Origin: an uncultured Pleurocapsa sp.
GTDB taxonomy: Bacteria > Cyanobacteriota > Cyanobacteriia > Cyanobacteriales > Xenococcaceae
Assembly (NCBI GenBank): GCA_937884735.1
Contig: CAKZYI010000808.1
Location: 1-16,906, forward strand
DNA length: 16,906 bases
Direction of reading: 5' to 3'
The position numbers and the translations under genes were made by a program. The notes beneath the pieces were generated by a model. The model was not told the DNA's origin and searched no databases. It saw only the letters and a program-made list of their open reading frames with translations. Position 1 is the first letter of the stretch. Every line of letters begins with the position of its first letter. Shown piece after piece: positions 6,492-14,526 of this stretch.

Positions 6492-7703
6492 TTGATATTT
6501 CCGCTGTTTCCAGCAATGGGGGCAGTGGGACTGTTTGTGGTGAGTAGTCGAATTTGGCTACTCAATTATCAGCAGATTATTAGCAATCGTCTCAATCAAG
6601 GCATAGGAATACTAACTATCTTGTTAATGCTTGGTTGTGATTTTGCCGAGTATCCTTCAGAAGCCTGGCTGGGTTTAGCTAATTTTGTACCATTTTTTTG
6701 GTTGTTTATCGCTTTAAAAGAATTAATCAAGCAGCCTGGAAATCTGAAACAATTATCTTGGATCTTGATTCTTCCTTCTCTCCCTGTTGTCATACTGGGT
6801 TACGCTCAACTGTATCTAAACTTGGGTACTCCTCCTTTGCTCAAATCGATACTGGGTTGGGAGCTAATTCCCCAAGGAGTGCCAGCGGGAAGGATGTCTT
6901 CTGTCTTTATATATACCAATTTCTTGGCTATTTATTTAGCGATCGCTTTTACTCTAACATTGGGATTATGGTTAGATACTTGGCACGCCGCCAGACAAGA
7001 ATTTAACCTCCAGCAAAATCAGGTTTTATTTGTGCTAACCATAATCTTGTTGGCAGACATCAGTGGCTTAATCTTGACTAGCTCTCGTAACGCCTGGGGA
7101 CTGGCTGTAATTAGTTTTATGGCTTATGCCTTATTTTTGGGTTGGCGTTGGTTGATTTTGGCGATTACAGGGGCAGCCACAGCCATTCTTTGGGCTTCTT
7201 TTGCTCACAATTTTGGTGGTACACAACTTAGAAAATTTGTTCCCGCCATTTTTTGGACTAGCCTTTCAGATAAATTGTACGATCGCCCTGTGGAAACTTT
7301 GCGGATTTCTCAATGGGTATTTTGCTGGGATAAAATTAAAGAAAGACCCTTTGTAGGCTGGGGTTTGCGTAATTTTAGTCCTTTGTACGAAGCAAAGACA
7401 AACTATTGGTTTGGACATCCCCATAGCTTGTATTTGATGCTGGGTGCTGAAACGGGAATTGTTTCTAGTTTGTTGCTGATGGGCTTTGTCGGTTTAATTA
7501 TGTATCGAGCAACTATTTTGTTGCTGAATTGGACATTTGATAGCTCCAAATTAATCTATTTTAGTTATACGGTAGTGTTTTTCTGCTGTGTTTTGTTTAA
7601 TTTCTTGGATGTAACTATATTTGATTTACGAGTAAATACTATTATTTGGATAATACTTGCTGCTATTGGCGGGATAGCAATAAATAACAAACAATCAACC
7701 TGA
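6492..7703 (+). CDS. O-antigen ligase/Wzy-like polytopic membrane protein
   Basis: A membrane protein of about ten hydrophobic spans with the Wzy_C/O-antigen-ligase signature: SSRN near residue 198, GWGLRNF near 289, and HPHSLYLMLGAETGI near 309, with the two His residues typical of the family. Such proteins join or polymerise lipid-linked sugars in the inner membrane; cyanobacterial relatives are tied to exopolysaccharide or lipopolysaccharide. The only standard start in frame before the first core helix is TTG at 6492, which has no ribosome binding site and cuts that helix in half. The frame stays open and protein-like upstream (SNYWTWLCFCLSLL) to an ATA at 6432, 8 bases after AAAGGA (6418-6423), so the true start is probably there, or an ATG has been miscalled; that would make 423 residues. 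The response regulator follows after 19 bases. Confidence 0.85.
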   Translation: MIFPLFPAMGAVGLFVVSSRIWLLNYQQIISNRLNQGIGILTILLMLGCDFAEYPSEAWLGLANFVPFFWLFIALKELIKQPGNLKQLSWILILPSLPVVILGYAQLYLNLGTPPLLKSILGWELIPQGVPAGRMSSVFIYTNFLAIYLAIAFTLTLGLWLDTWHAARQEFNLQQNQVLFVLTIILLADISGLILTSSRNAWGLAVISFMAYALFLGWRWLILAITGAATAILWASFAHNFGGTQLRKFVPAIFWTSLSDKLYDRPVETLRISQWVFCWDKIKERPFVGWGLRNFSPLYEAKTNYWFGHPHSLYLMLGAETGIVSSLLLMGFVGLIMYRATILLLNWTFDSSKLIYFSYTVVFFCCVLFNFLDVTIFDLRVNTIIWIILAAIGGIAINNKQST

Positions 7704-7722
7704 TTTTGCGATCGTTAATTTA

Positions 7723-8430
7723 ATGAAAATTTTAATCGTGGAAGATGAAAATGAAATCGCTCAATTGATCGAGCAAACTTTGATGAGGGAAGGTTTCTCT
7801 TGTCTAATTGCTAACGATGGATTGAGTGCATTAGAGATTTTCAGAAAGCAACAGCCTGATGTAGTAATTCTCGATTTGATGCTTCCTGGTTTAGATGGGC
7901 TAGAAGTATGTACCCGTATTCGTCAACAGCCTTACGATAAAGATCCTTACATTTTGATGCTTACCGCTAGAGGAGAAGAAATAGATCGGGTAATTGGACT
8001 ATCTACAGGGGCTGATGATTATTTGGTAAAACCCTTTAGCCCCCGAGAGTTGGTTGCTCGAGTAAGGGCATTGTTGCGCCGCAGTTTGCGCCACGAAGTA
8101 CAGGAAGTTTCTCAAACATACAAAACCAAACACTTTACTGTTGATTTGGAGCAGCATACTGCTACTAGAACACTTGATAATTCTACTGATGAACTGGATT
8201 TAACCACCTTAGAATTTAGTTTATTGACCACGTTTCTAAGCTATCCTGGTCGAGTTTGGAGTCGTACTCAACTGATTGATAAGCTTTGGGGCAATGATTT
8301 TTTTGGCGATGAAAGGGTTGTCGATACCCATATTAGAAGACTGCGAAAGAAAATTGAACCAAATTCGGCTAATCCTACTTTCGTCAAAACCGTAGTCGGT
8401 GTGGGCTATAAATTTGAAGATGAAACGTAG
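7723..8430 (+). CDS. OmpR/PhoB-family response regulator
   Basis: A 235-residue two-component regulator. The receiver domain (about 1-118) has the acidic pair E7-D8, phospho-acceptor D51 in VILDLMLPG, T81, and K103 in DDYLVKPF, all intact. The C-terminal winged helix (about 135-233) shows LTTLEFSLLTTFLSYPGRVWSR, then RVVDTHIRRLRKKIE and VVGVGYKF, the DNA-binding signature of the OmpR subgroup. It should act as a phosphorylation-controlled transcription factor. No histidine kinase is encoded nearby, so its partner is elsewhere. It starts 19 bases after the ligase-like gene and may be co-transcribed with it. No clear Shine-Dalgarno sequence precedes the ATG. Several cyanobacterial paralogues look alike, so I give no symbol. 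Confidence 0.95.
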   Translation: MKILIVEDENEIAQLIEQTLMREGFSCLIANDGLSALEIFRKQQPDVVILDLMLPGLDGLEVCTRIRQQPYDKDPYILMLTARGEEIDRVIGLSTGADDYLVKPFSPRELVARVRALLRRSLRHEVQEVSQTYKTKHFTVDLEQHTATRTLDNSTDELDLTTLEFSLLTTFLSYPGRVWSRTQLIDKLWGNDFFGDERVVDTHIRRLRKKIEPNSANPTFVKTVVGVGYKFEDET

Positions 8431-8548
8431 CATAGCCGTACAAAGCTAGATTTTAAAAAGTTGAGTTATCTGCTTGTAAGGAGCAAGGAATAAATTTAAT
8501 ACTATTAGGCAAAATAAATGTTCCAAGCTGAAAATCTATCAAGCGATA

Positions 8549-9691
8549 TTACTGCGACACCAGCCTAACTGTTTCGCCGAAGGGAAACTGGGATAAATCT
8601 AAGCCACCAGGAGTTACTACCCATAATACAGGCAATTCTGGAGTGCGATCGGGAAACGTACCATAGCCGTCGGTAAGATATACACAAACTGCGGTTGTCA
8701 TTCCATCCCAATTATCCCTAATTCTTGCAAAAAATGGGACAAAAGATGTTCCACCACCACCTTTGGGTTGGGGAATCTCACTGTCGGGATTTAATTGGTA
8801 AGCACCATAAACATCTGCATCAGCATAATAAAGCTCGCACTCTAAATGGGGATAGGAATTTAATATTCCATGTACCTCACTTAAAAACATTTTTAGTAAT
8901 TTATTGTCAATTGAACCACTGGTATCCATTGCCACGTATACTTTTACGGACTCTCCCAGTAAAGTTTCTAAATACAAACCCCGTCCAATAAAACGGCGAT
9001 CAAATTCTGTATAATCTGTGGGTGTTTTAACTAAATATCGCCATAAATAACTGCGCCAGTCTAATTGAGCAGTATCTAATGCGCCAAATTCCCTCGCCAT
9101 TCCTGCGGGTAGTTTTCCCTGGTTGGTAGTGCGGGCGATTACTGCTGCTTGTTGCATCGCATTACGCCAGTGGTTTTCTAACTGAGCCTGTGTTTGCTGA
9201 GATAAGGAAGAATTTTCCTTATTCCCGCTTTCTGTTGGCGCGCTTTCCAATAAGTCAGGATTACTCAAGCAATGATTACACTCTTTTTGCAGTAATTCAT
9301 AAATTTCTTCTACGCTTAAATGCTCTAGTTTAATATCTCGAACAATCCATTCTGGCAGTTCAAAATAACCCTGTTGGCAGATAATACCATTGACCACAAT
9401 ATCTGCTGCTATATTCCAAATCTCTTTATCTCTTACTCCTCTACGCAATACGTGAAGCAATGCTGCATGTAAAACTTCGTGCAGCACTACCCCATCTTGT
9501 TGTGGAGTGGGAAGGGACAGTAAAAAGTCAGGATTATAAAAGATATCTTTCCCATCAGTTGCAGCAGTGGAGATACTAAGAGTCGGTATAAATTTAGCGA
9601 ATAAAGCTAGAGTAGCAAAAAAAGGCGATCGCATTCTCAAACGTAATAACGATGCACTAATTATTTTTTTGTCTGTTAATTGTTGATTCAT
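8549..9691 (-). CDS. DUF2201 protein: HExxH metallopeptidase-like domain fused to a vWA domain
   Basis: A 380-residue protein. The N-terminal half (about 1-140) is the putative metallopeptidase domain of DUF2201 proteins: VVLHEVLHAALLH gives HEVLH at 71-75, and NIAADIVVN offers D97 as a likely third zinc ligand. A polar linker (about 145-200) joins it to a vWA-like domain (about 245-378) with a complete MIDAS metal site: DTSGS at 256-260, GGGTSF with T315, and TDG with D341. Both centres look intact. vWA proteins of this kind act as adaptors or effectors of MoxR AAA+ ATPases, and a MoxR gene lies in the same cluster. It is the last gene of the minus-strand cluster, 33 bases after the 567-residue LRV gene, so the two are probably co-transcribed. 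Nothing follows it for 118 bases except a convergent gene. Substrate unknown. Confidence 0.88.
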   Translation of the reverse strand: MNQQLTDKKIISASLLRLRMRSPFFATLALFAKFIPTLSISTAATDGKDIFYNPDFLLSLPTPQQDGVVLHEVLHAALLHVLRRGVRDKEIWNIAADIVVNGIICQQGYFELPEWIVRDIKLEHLSVEEIYELLQKECNHCLSNPDLLESAPTESGNKENSSLSQQTQAQLENHWRNAMQQAAVIARTTNQGKLPAGMAREFGALDTAQLDWRSYLWRYLVKTPTDYTEFDRRFIGRGLYLETLLGESVKVYVAMDTSGSIDNKLLKMFLSEVHGILNSYPHLECELYYADADVYGAYQLNPDSEIPQPKGGGGTSFVPFFARIRDNWDGMTTAVCVYLTDGYGTFPDRTPELPVLWVVTPGGLDLSQFPFGETVRLVSQ

Positions 9692-9724
9692 ACATATACT
9701 AAATTATATTTATTTTATTTCTGT

Positions 9725-11428
9725 TTATATTTTGCTTAAATTATCTTTAGCACTTTCTACAATTTTTGGGACTTCATCATTTAATAATTCTTTTAATGTA
9801 TCGCTCTCAGTATTATAGTTTTCGGCAACTGCAAGACGAACAGTTAAACTAAAGTCGCTTTTCAATTTATTTAATATATTGGCGGTTGTTTTAGTATTTG
9901 CTGCGATCGCTCTACGCACTAGAGGAGAAGAATCACTTGCCAATTCTTCAATAATTTTTGGCGATATTGTTGAGCTTTGAGCAACTTTTTCGCGGACACT
10001 TATATTGCGATCGCTTTTTAATTTATCTAATATTTCTACTGTTACTCTCGGATGCTCTGTAACTCCTTGTCTAATTAAACTATCTGTATTTGTTGCTAAC
10101 TCTCTTAATATCTCTGGTGGCGTATTAATATTATGAATAAACCCCAAGCAGATATTAAAATTTAGTTTTTGTTTTAAGCTATTAAACGTATCAATAGATA
10201 TATTTTTATTTGTAGCGAGTAATCTTTTAATATGATTATTTTTTCTCTCTGCTATTCTGCTTGCAATTTTCTCAGGTATGACAATTTCTGATAATTCCCT
10301 AAAATATCTAGTAATCATGCCAAACTTATTAAACGTGCTACATTTTCGATGCACATAATGCCGATTATATTCATGGTATTTGTCCAGCAATTTTGTGATT
10401 TCAAGCGGTATATTTGGATTTGTAAAGAGTTTTTCTATAACCTCAGTAGAGCGATCGTGTGCTAGTATAAATGCGTTTTCTTCTGATATATTCTGCGATC
10501 CAGCAACATAAAGACGAACTTGAGGCACTTCATCTATTAAATTATTAACAACTTCAATGGGCGTTTTAATATCTTTTAGCTGCTCCAAAGCTAACTTTAT
10601 TTTTTCGTATTTTTGTACTTTTTCTTTGTCTTCAGCAATTAGCTTTTTAACTGCATTGGAAACGTTTGGATTATCGACAAGTTTTTTGATAACTAAGTCG
10701 GAAAGATCGTGTGCGAGCATCATTGCCTGTTCTTCTGATATATCTTCTCTTAAAGCGATCGCAGCACGGACATGATGATGCTCGTCTTCTAGTAAACTAT
10801 TAATGATGCCTGTTCTAATATTAAGATTGCTAGCAAGCTCTTTTCTAATGCGCCAAGAGTAGTTTTCTGGTCTATGATTTGGATAGAATTTTTTTGCCTG
10901 ACAATCGCACTGTACTAGTATTTCTATTATTGCTTCTGAAAGGCATTCTCTTTGAGAAATAGCATAAAGAACACCATAATCATTTTCTTTTGCAAGACTA
11001 CATAAAAGTGCTTCAGAAGCATGAGGATTTTTGGCTACAATCTCCTTGATTGATATATCTTTTTCAAAAATACTATCAATAATATCTGCGGGAGTTTTAT
11101 TGTTAACTACAACAGCTTCTCTAATATCTTGGTCTTGATAATTAGCTAATTCTTTTAGTTTTTCTACGGATGTTGTAGATGCCCTTGCTAAAGATATTAA
11201 AACAAACTTATTTTCAGGGTTTTCTAATAGCAGTAAATCGAAAACAGGGTTGTCTACAATAGCGTCGGGAAATTCTTCACCTAGCTTTTCTAATATTTCT
11301 ATAGGCGTATTAGGATTACTTGCAACAAGACGGCGAATCTCTTTATCTTTACTCGTTGTCAACTCTGTCAAGATTTCAGGTGGCGTATTTTCGTTTTGCG
11401 CCTGTCGCCATATTTGTTCGGCATCCAT
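9725..11428 (-). CDS. Leucine-rich-repeat-variant (LRV) solenoid protein, 567 aa
   Basis: A soluble all-helical repeat protein. Units of about 24 residues recur, seen as ASNPNTPIEILEKL (about 36-49), AKNPHASEALLCSL, NINTPPEILRELATN (about 430), AQSSTISPKIIEELASD and AANTKTTANILNKL near the C-terminus; the pattern NxNTPxxILxxLA is that of LRV repeats. The first 71 residues align without gaps to the N-termini of the two other LRV genes in this cluster and share NPxxxLLLLExP at about 59-70. Residues about 225-345 hold a doubled ISEExAxxLAHDxS motif, a longer internal repeat. There is no signal peptide, membrane span, catalytic motif or Cys cluster (Azotobacter LRV has an Fe-S cluster; this does not). 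It is likely a protein-binding scaffold. It starts 161 bases after the MoxR gene, with a large hairpin between, and is followed by the DUF2201 gene. Confidence 0.88.
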   Translation of the reverse strand: MDAEQIWRQAQNENTPPEILTELTTSKDKEIRRLVASNPNTPIEILEKLGEEFPDAIVDNPVFDLLLLENPENKFVLISLARASTTSVEKLKELANYQDQDIREAVVVNNKTPADIIDSIFEKDISIKEIVAKNPHASEALLCSLAKENDYGVLYAISQRECLSEAIIEILVQCDCQAKKFYPNHRPENYSWRIRKELASNLNIRTGIINSLLEDEHHHVRAAIALREDISEEQAMMLAHDLSDLVIKKLVDNPNVSNAVKKLIAEDKEKVQKYEKIKLALEQLKDIKTPIEVVNNLIDEVPQVRLYVAGSQNISEENAFILAHDRSTEVIEKLFTNPNIPLEITKLLDKYHEYNRHYVHRKCSTFNKFGMITRYFRELSEIVIPEKIASRIAERKNNHIKRLLATNKNISIDTFNSLKQKLNFNICLGFIHNINTPPEILRELATNTDSLIRQGVTEHPRVTVEILDKLKSDRNISVREKVAQSSTISPKIIEELASDSSPLVRRAIAANTKTTANILNKLKSDFSLTVRLAVAENYNTESDTLKELLNDEVPKIVESAKDNLSKI

Positions 11429-11494
11429 ATTAAGCTATTTTAGTAATTTTATGGTTACACTATTTCAATTTATCGTAGATCTTCAAAGTATAAT

Positions 11495-11541
11495 CAGGGT
11501 CGGACACAAATAGGAATTATTCTCATTTGTGTCCGACCCTG
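11495..11541. repeat. 17-bp perfect inverted repeat (REP/MITE-like hairpin)
   Basis: CAGGGTCGGACACAAAT at 11495-11511 is the exact reverse complement of 11525-11541, with a 13-base loop that itself contains GAAT/ATTC (514-517 and 519-522 past 11000). It lies between the MoxR gene and the 567-residue LRV gene. The core GTGTCCGACCC resembles palindromes I recall near REP-associated transposases, but no transposase is present, so it may be a non-autonomous element. There is no T-run on either strand, so it is a poor intrinsic terminator, though it could affect read-through or mRNA stability. Confidence 0.8.
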
Positions 11542-11589
11542 TAGTCATATCCAAAAGTTGCGCCAATGCTAAATAAGACAAGGTAATAT

Positions 11590-12591
11590 TTAAAACCCAA
11601 CTAGCTCCTGAAAGTCTTTCAAAAATTTCTGTAACTGTTTATCTTGCTTAACCAGTTTTGCTAATGCACCCATTTGTCCTTTACTGCGCATTACGCGAAA
11701 CATATCTACGGCAAATAACTGTACCCATTCGGCTGTAGCTTTTTCACTCAACCAGTTAAAGGCATTGTAAGCCTGAGTCGCATCCGTAGCCCTAACGGTT
11801 AAACCCGTAGTGGTGGCATATCTTACCGATGGTTCTTCAGGAAAAGCGATCGCCTTGCCATTTCCTTGTAAAATAGGGACTAGATTGGGCAATGTTTTGT
11901 ACAAAGTAATATAGGCTGCAAATTCTGCTGCTGCGCCTATCCCTACTGCTGAAGCAATATCTAAGTTAGCATAGTGTAAATTGCTTGCCATGACCCAGGA
12001 TCGAGGAGAACACCAGGCAGGTTGCTGTAAATCGAGCTTGTGTAACAGGGTAGAACGAAAGGAAAGGAAAGCAATAATTTGTTCGTGTACCTGTTTTTCT
12101 AAAGCATAGGTTTTAAAGCTATCAAAATCTGCTTCTACCTGTAGATGCAAAAATCTATTAGCTAAAGGTGAGGGCATATCAAATACAGCAGCACGATCTT
12201 CTTTGCGATTTCCCGCAGCCCAAATATACCAATCTTGGGGAACAATATAAGAACCCACTCGACGATCTAGAATAAGCTGCTGTGCCACAAACTGTAATGC
12301 TGGTGGTGCCATATTAAGTTCATACATGAATAATTTTCCTTTCACTCCTCTGGGTAGAAATACGGGGGGATACCATTGGGAAATACCGTCTTTAGCTACG
12401 GGTAAACCTCGTAAGTCAGTAGGGGCGAGTTGGGATAAACGCACGTCAACAAAATCAATTTGATGTTCTTCGGCTATTTGAGACACAATACTCGATTTGC
12501 CAATTCCAGGCGCACCCCAAATCATCGTACTGATTTTAATATTTTGGTTGATGAGTTGATTGAGGTATTTTTTTAGTTGAGTTGGTGTCAT
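11590..12591 (-). CDS. MoxR-type AAA+ ATPase with altered Walker B
   Basis: A 333-residue AAA+ ATPase of the MoxR group, the motor partner of vWA proteins in protein remodelling or cofactor insertion. Walker A is GAPGIGKS at 26-33. Sensor 1 is AAGNR around N128. LILDRRVGSY and SPLANRFLHL are the usual MoxR segments with arginine-finger/sensor residues. The Walker B strand reads LFMYELN (about 87-93): Tyr90 replaces the Asp expected in LFLDELN, while the catalytic Glu91 remains. The codon is TAT where GAT is expected. I chose ATG 12591: a GTG at 12651 would add 20 residues, but those are read from a common dispersed repeat (12597-12625). The gene follows the 608-residue LRV gene by 56 bases. 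The DUF2201/vWA protein at the end of the cluster is its probable partner. Confidence 0.9.
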   Translation of the reverse strand: MTPTQLKKYLNQLINQNIKISTMIWGAPGIGKSSIVSQIAEEHQIDFVDVRLSQLAPTDLRGLPVAKDGISQWYPPVFLPRGVKGKLFMYELNMAPPALQFVAQQLILDRRVGSYIVPQDWYIWAAGNRKEDRAAVFDMPSPLANRFLHLQVEADFDSFKTYALEKQVHEQIIAFLSFRSTLLHKLDLQQPAWCSPRSWVMASNLHYANLDIASAVGIGAAAEFAAYITLYKTLPNLVPILQGNGKAIAFPEEPSVRYATTTGLTVRATDATQAYNAFNWLSEKATAEWVQLFAVDMFRVMRSKGQMGALAKLVKQDKQLQKFLKDFQELVGF

Positions 12592-12596
12592 GATTT

Positions 12597-12625
12597 GTTT
12601 CACGCAGAGACGCAAAGGCGCAAAG
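12597..12625. repeat. Dispersed cyanobacterial repeat (CGCAGAGACGCAAAG type)
   Basis: On the plus strand TTTCACGCAGAGACGCAAAG is followed by GCGCAAAG. I recall near-identical sequences as many-copy intergenic repeats in cyanobacterial genomes. It fills most of the space between the 608-residue LRV gene and the MoxR start, and creates a false in-frame extension of MoxR. Confidence 0.7.
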
Positions 12626-12647
12626 AAATAATGTGAGAGTACAAAAT

Positions 12648-14474
12648 TCACTGTTTATCTAATAGTTTTGTATTAGCAGCAGCGCGAACTATTTGATTAC
12701 TATCTTCAGCTAATCTTTGAATTATGGGAAAGGGAGTATTAAAATTTTGGGTTATCATATATCTTTCTAACCAAGATGTAGAGAGAAAAATTTTAGCTAA
12801 AATTGGAACGGGTGTTTCAGAATTTAATAATACTTTTAAGCGATTAGAAGTAGAAATAGATGATTCCCATCTATTTAATAACGTCTGCTCCTCTGCCATT
12901 ATTTTTGACAAAGCTTCTTCTCTGTAATAGGGAGAAGTTTCCCACTCTTCTAATACTTCATTAGATACAATAGGGTTACTGGCTGCGACGCTACTAACTG
13001 AAATGTCTTGGTGATTAACTAATTTTCTTAAAAGTTCTTCTGTTGCATAAAAATTGCTGGCAAGAATTTTTAGCTCATCCCTATTTAAATTTTCTAAGAA
13101 TGACATTCCCAAAACTTCAGTAATATACTGAGGAGTTTTGCAGTTGGAGATTGCATTGCGACGAACTAATCTATCTTCATGAGCTAATAGTTTTTTTAGG
13201 CTGATTACAGTAATATTTGGATGCAGAGCAAGTATTCCTAAAGTTGAGGATTGTTTTTTTCCAAACTTATCGAGATTATACTGATATTTGATAATTGCCT
13301 CGTCAACACACAATTCTAAAAAATCCTCTGGTATAAATAAATTATTTACAAATTCATGGGGGTGATCTTTAGAAATGGGTATTATTAAAGTGCCACTTAT
13401 AAATTGTTTATGTAAAGGAGAATAGACTCCTTTTTTAAAAGCCTCTATTAGTTTTTCTTTTAAATGTTTTGAAGCACTTGGATTGTTAAACACTGAAATC
13501 CGAGCATCTGAAAATTTATTTACTAACTGCCAAAAATGGCTATCTGATAATTTTCTGTTTCTACCTAATGCTGCATAAACATAATTACACATAGCGGAGG
13601 GATTGTTCAAAATTATCTCTAAAATATGTACTGGAGTATTTTGATTTAGTGCGATCGCATTATGAACTGCTGTATGATAACTAGAGCGGGCTAATTTTTC
13701 TAATATGACTGTAGGGGTACTAGGATTAAACGCTATACGCCAGCCAATATCATGACTGCCAGGACGTTCAAACTCAAGCAGTTTGTTAATAATCTCAACA
13801 GATATATTTGGATTACTAGCAATATCGAACACTGATTTCTTTTGCTCCATCAATTTTTCTACTTCGCTTAAAGAAATTTGAGGGTAGCTTTTTTTTCGTT
13901 CGATAGGCAGAGGTAAGTTTTCATCTAGTTTAATAAACGAGCTAATATTTCTGAGTATTTCTTGATAAGTTTTATCTGACTGTAATTCTTCTTGTTGTAT
14001 TTTTGCTTGTATAAACTCTTGGTGATTATTTGTTGAATTCTTATTTGTTGAATTGCAATGTAATGCTGTAGTCTCTTGCACCTGATAACTTTTACTCTGA
14101 GATAATTGTTTCAAAATCTCTGGAGAAATTTTAGTATTCATCAGAAGAGATAACTTCAATCTCTCATCTGATGAATTTGCAGCATACTCAATCATCTTTA
14201 TTGGTACTTCTCGCTTCAATAAGCTACACAAGGCATTTGCTGCTTTTCCAAAAAAAAGATCTGGAGTTTCTAAAAGTAGTAAATCTAGCGCGGGATTATC
14301 AAATACTTGTTTGGGAAACTGGGCAGCTAATTTTGATAATACGTCAGGTGGAATATTGGGATTTGCTACTATATTTTTAAGAACCATTGAATCGGTTGAA
14401 TTAGCCAATTCTCGTAGTTTTTCTGGTGCGGTAGTTTCGTCTTGTGCTAACTGTCTTACTTGCTGAAGATTCAT
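12648..14474 (-). CDS. Leucine-rich-repeat-variant (LRV) solenoid protein, 608 aa
   Basis: A soluble helical repeat protein opening MNLQQVRQLAQDETTAPEKL. LRV-like units are visible as VANPNIPPDVLSKLA (36-50), IASNPNISVEIINKLL (218-233), AFNPSTPTVILEKLA (248-262), ALNQNTPVHILEIIL (275-289), ALHPNITVISLKKLL (416-430) and TQNFNTPFPIIQRLA (575-589), with degenerate helices between. Residues 140-170 form a low-complexity Asn/Gln/Glu linker containing a duplicated NSTN. The first 71 residues match the other two LRV genes without gaps, and the leader plus N-terminus is a tandem copy of the 169-residue gene just upstream. No enzyme motif, signal or membrane span is present. It probably binds proteins, perhaps presenting targets to the MoxR/vWA pair; this is inference from context. 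The start ATG lacks a close ribosome binding site; AAGGA lies 24-27 bases upstream. Confidence 0.87.
   Translation of the reverse strand: MNLQQVRQLAQDETTAPEKLRELANSTDSMVLKNIVANPNIPPDVLSKLAAQFPKQVFDNPALDLLLLETPDLFFGKAANALCSLLKREVPIKMIEYAANSSDERLKLSLLMNTKISPEILKQLSQSKSYQVQETTALHCNSTNKNSTNNHQEFIQAKIQQEELQSDKTYQEILRNISSFIKLDENLPLPIERKKSYPQISLSEVEKLMEQKKSVFDIASNPNISVEIINKLLEFERPGSHDIGWRIAFNPSTPTVILEKLARSSYHTAVHNAIALNQNTPVHILEIILNNPSAMCNYVYAALGRNRKLSDSHFWQLVNKFSDARISVFNNPSASKHLKEKLIEAFKKGVYSPLHKQFISGTLIIPISKDHPHEFVNNLFIPEDFLELCVDEAIIKYQYNLDKFGKKQSSTLGILALHPNITVISLKKLLAHEDRLVRRNAISNCKTPQYITEVLGMSFLENLNRDELKILASNFYATEELLRKLVNHQDISVSSVAASNPIVSNEVLEEWETSPYYREEALSKIMAEEQTLLNRWESSISTSNRLKVLLNSETPVPILAKIFLSTSWLERYMITQNFNTPFPIIQRLAEDSNQIVRAAANTKLLDKQ
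14026..14054. repeat. Tandem 15-base duplication inside the 608-aa LRV gene
   Basis: TTATTTGTTGAATT occurs at 14026-14039 and again at 14041-14054. It encodes the doubled NSTN stretch in the low-complexity linker of the LRV protein and keeps the frame. It is probably slippage in a tolerant linker. Confidence 0.8.
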
Positions 14475-14526
14475 TGTATTGAATAGCTGTTAATTATCCT
14501 TTTTTTAAACATAGTTAATTGGTCTA
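14475..14526 (-). repeat. Duplicated leader, copy in front of the 608-aa LRV gene
   Basis: Read on the minus strand this 52-base segment (TAGACCAATTAACTATGTTT, then A-rich AGGATAATT) aligns with the segment in front of the 169-residue gene (15034-15086) with one gap and most bases identical. Shared blocks are AACTATGTT, AAAAAGGATAATT and ACAG. Its first three bases are the stop codon of the upstream gene. It shows that leader and coding start were duplicated together. Confidence 0.75.

Noticed and set aside
8448..8538. TAGATTTT / AAAATCTA pair between the response regulator and the DUF2201 gene as a bidirectional terminator
   Set aside because: Only 8 AT-rich base pairs with arms about 75 bases apart; it would not form a stable terminator.
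9725..11428. Fe-S cluster protein like Azotobacter LRV
   Set aside because: The N-terminal cysteine cluster of that protein is missing; only the repeat pattern is shared.
11495..11541. Reading the large hairpin as an intrinsic terminator for MoxR
   Set aside because: Neither strand has a run of T after the stem.
12592..12651. N-terminal extension of the MoxR ATPase from a GTG overlapping the previous stop codon
   Set aside because: The residues are the translation of a dispersed cyanobacterial repeat; the ATG at 12591 leads straight into the family start.
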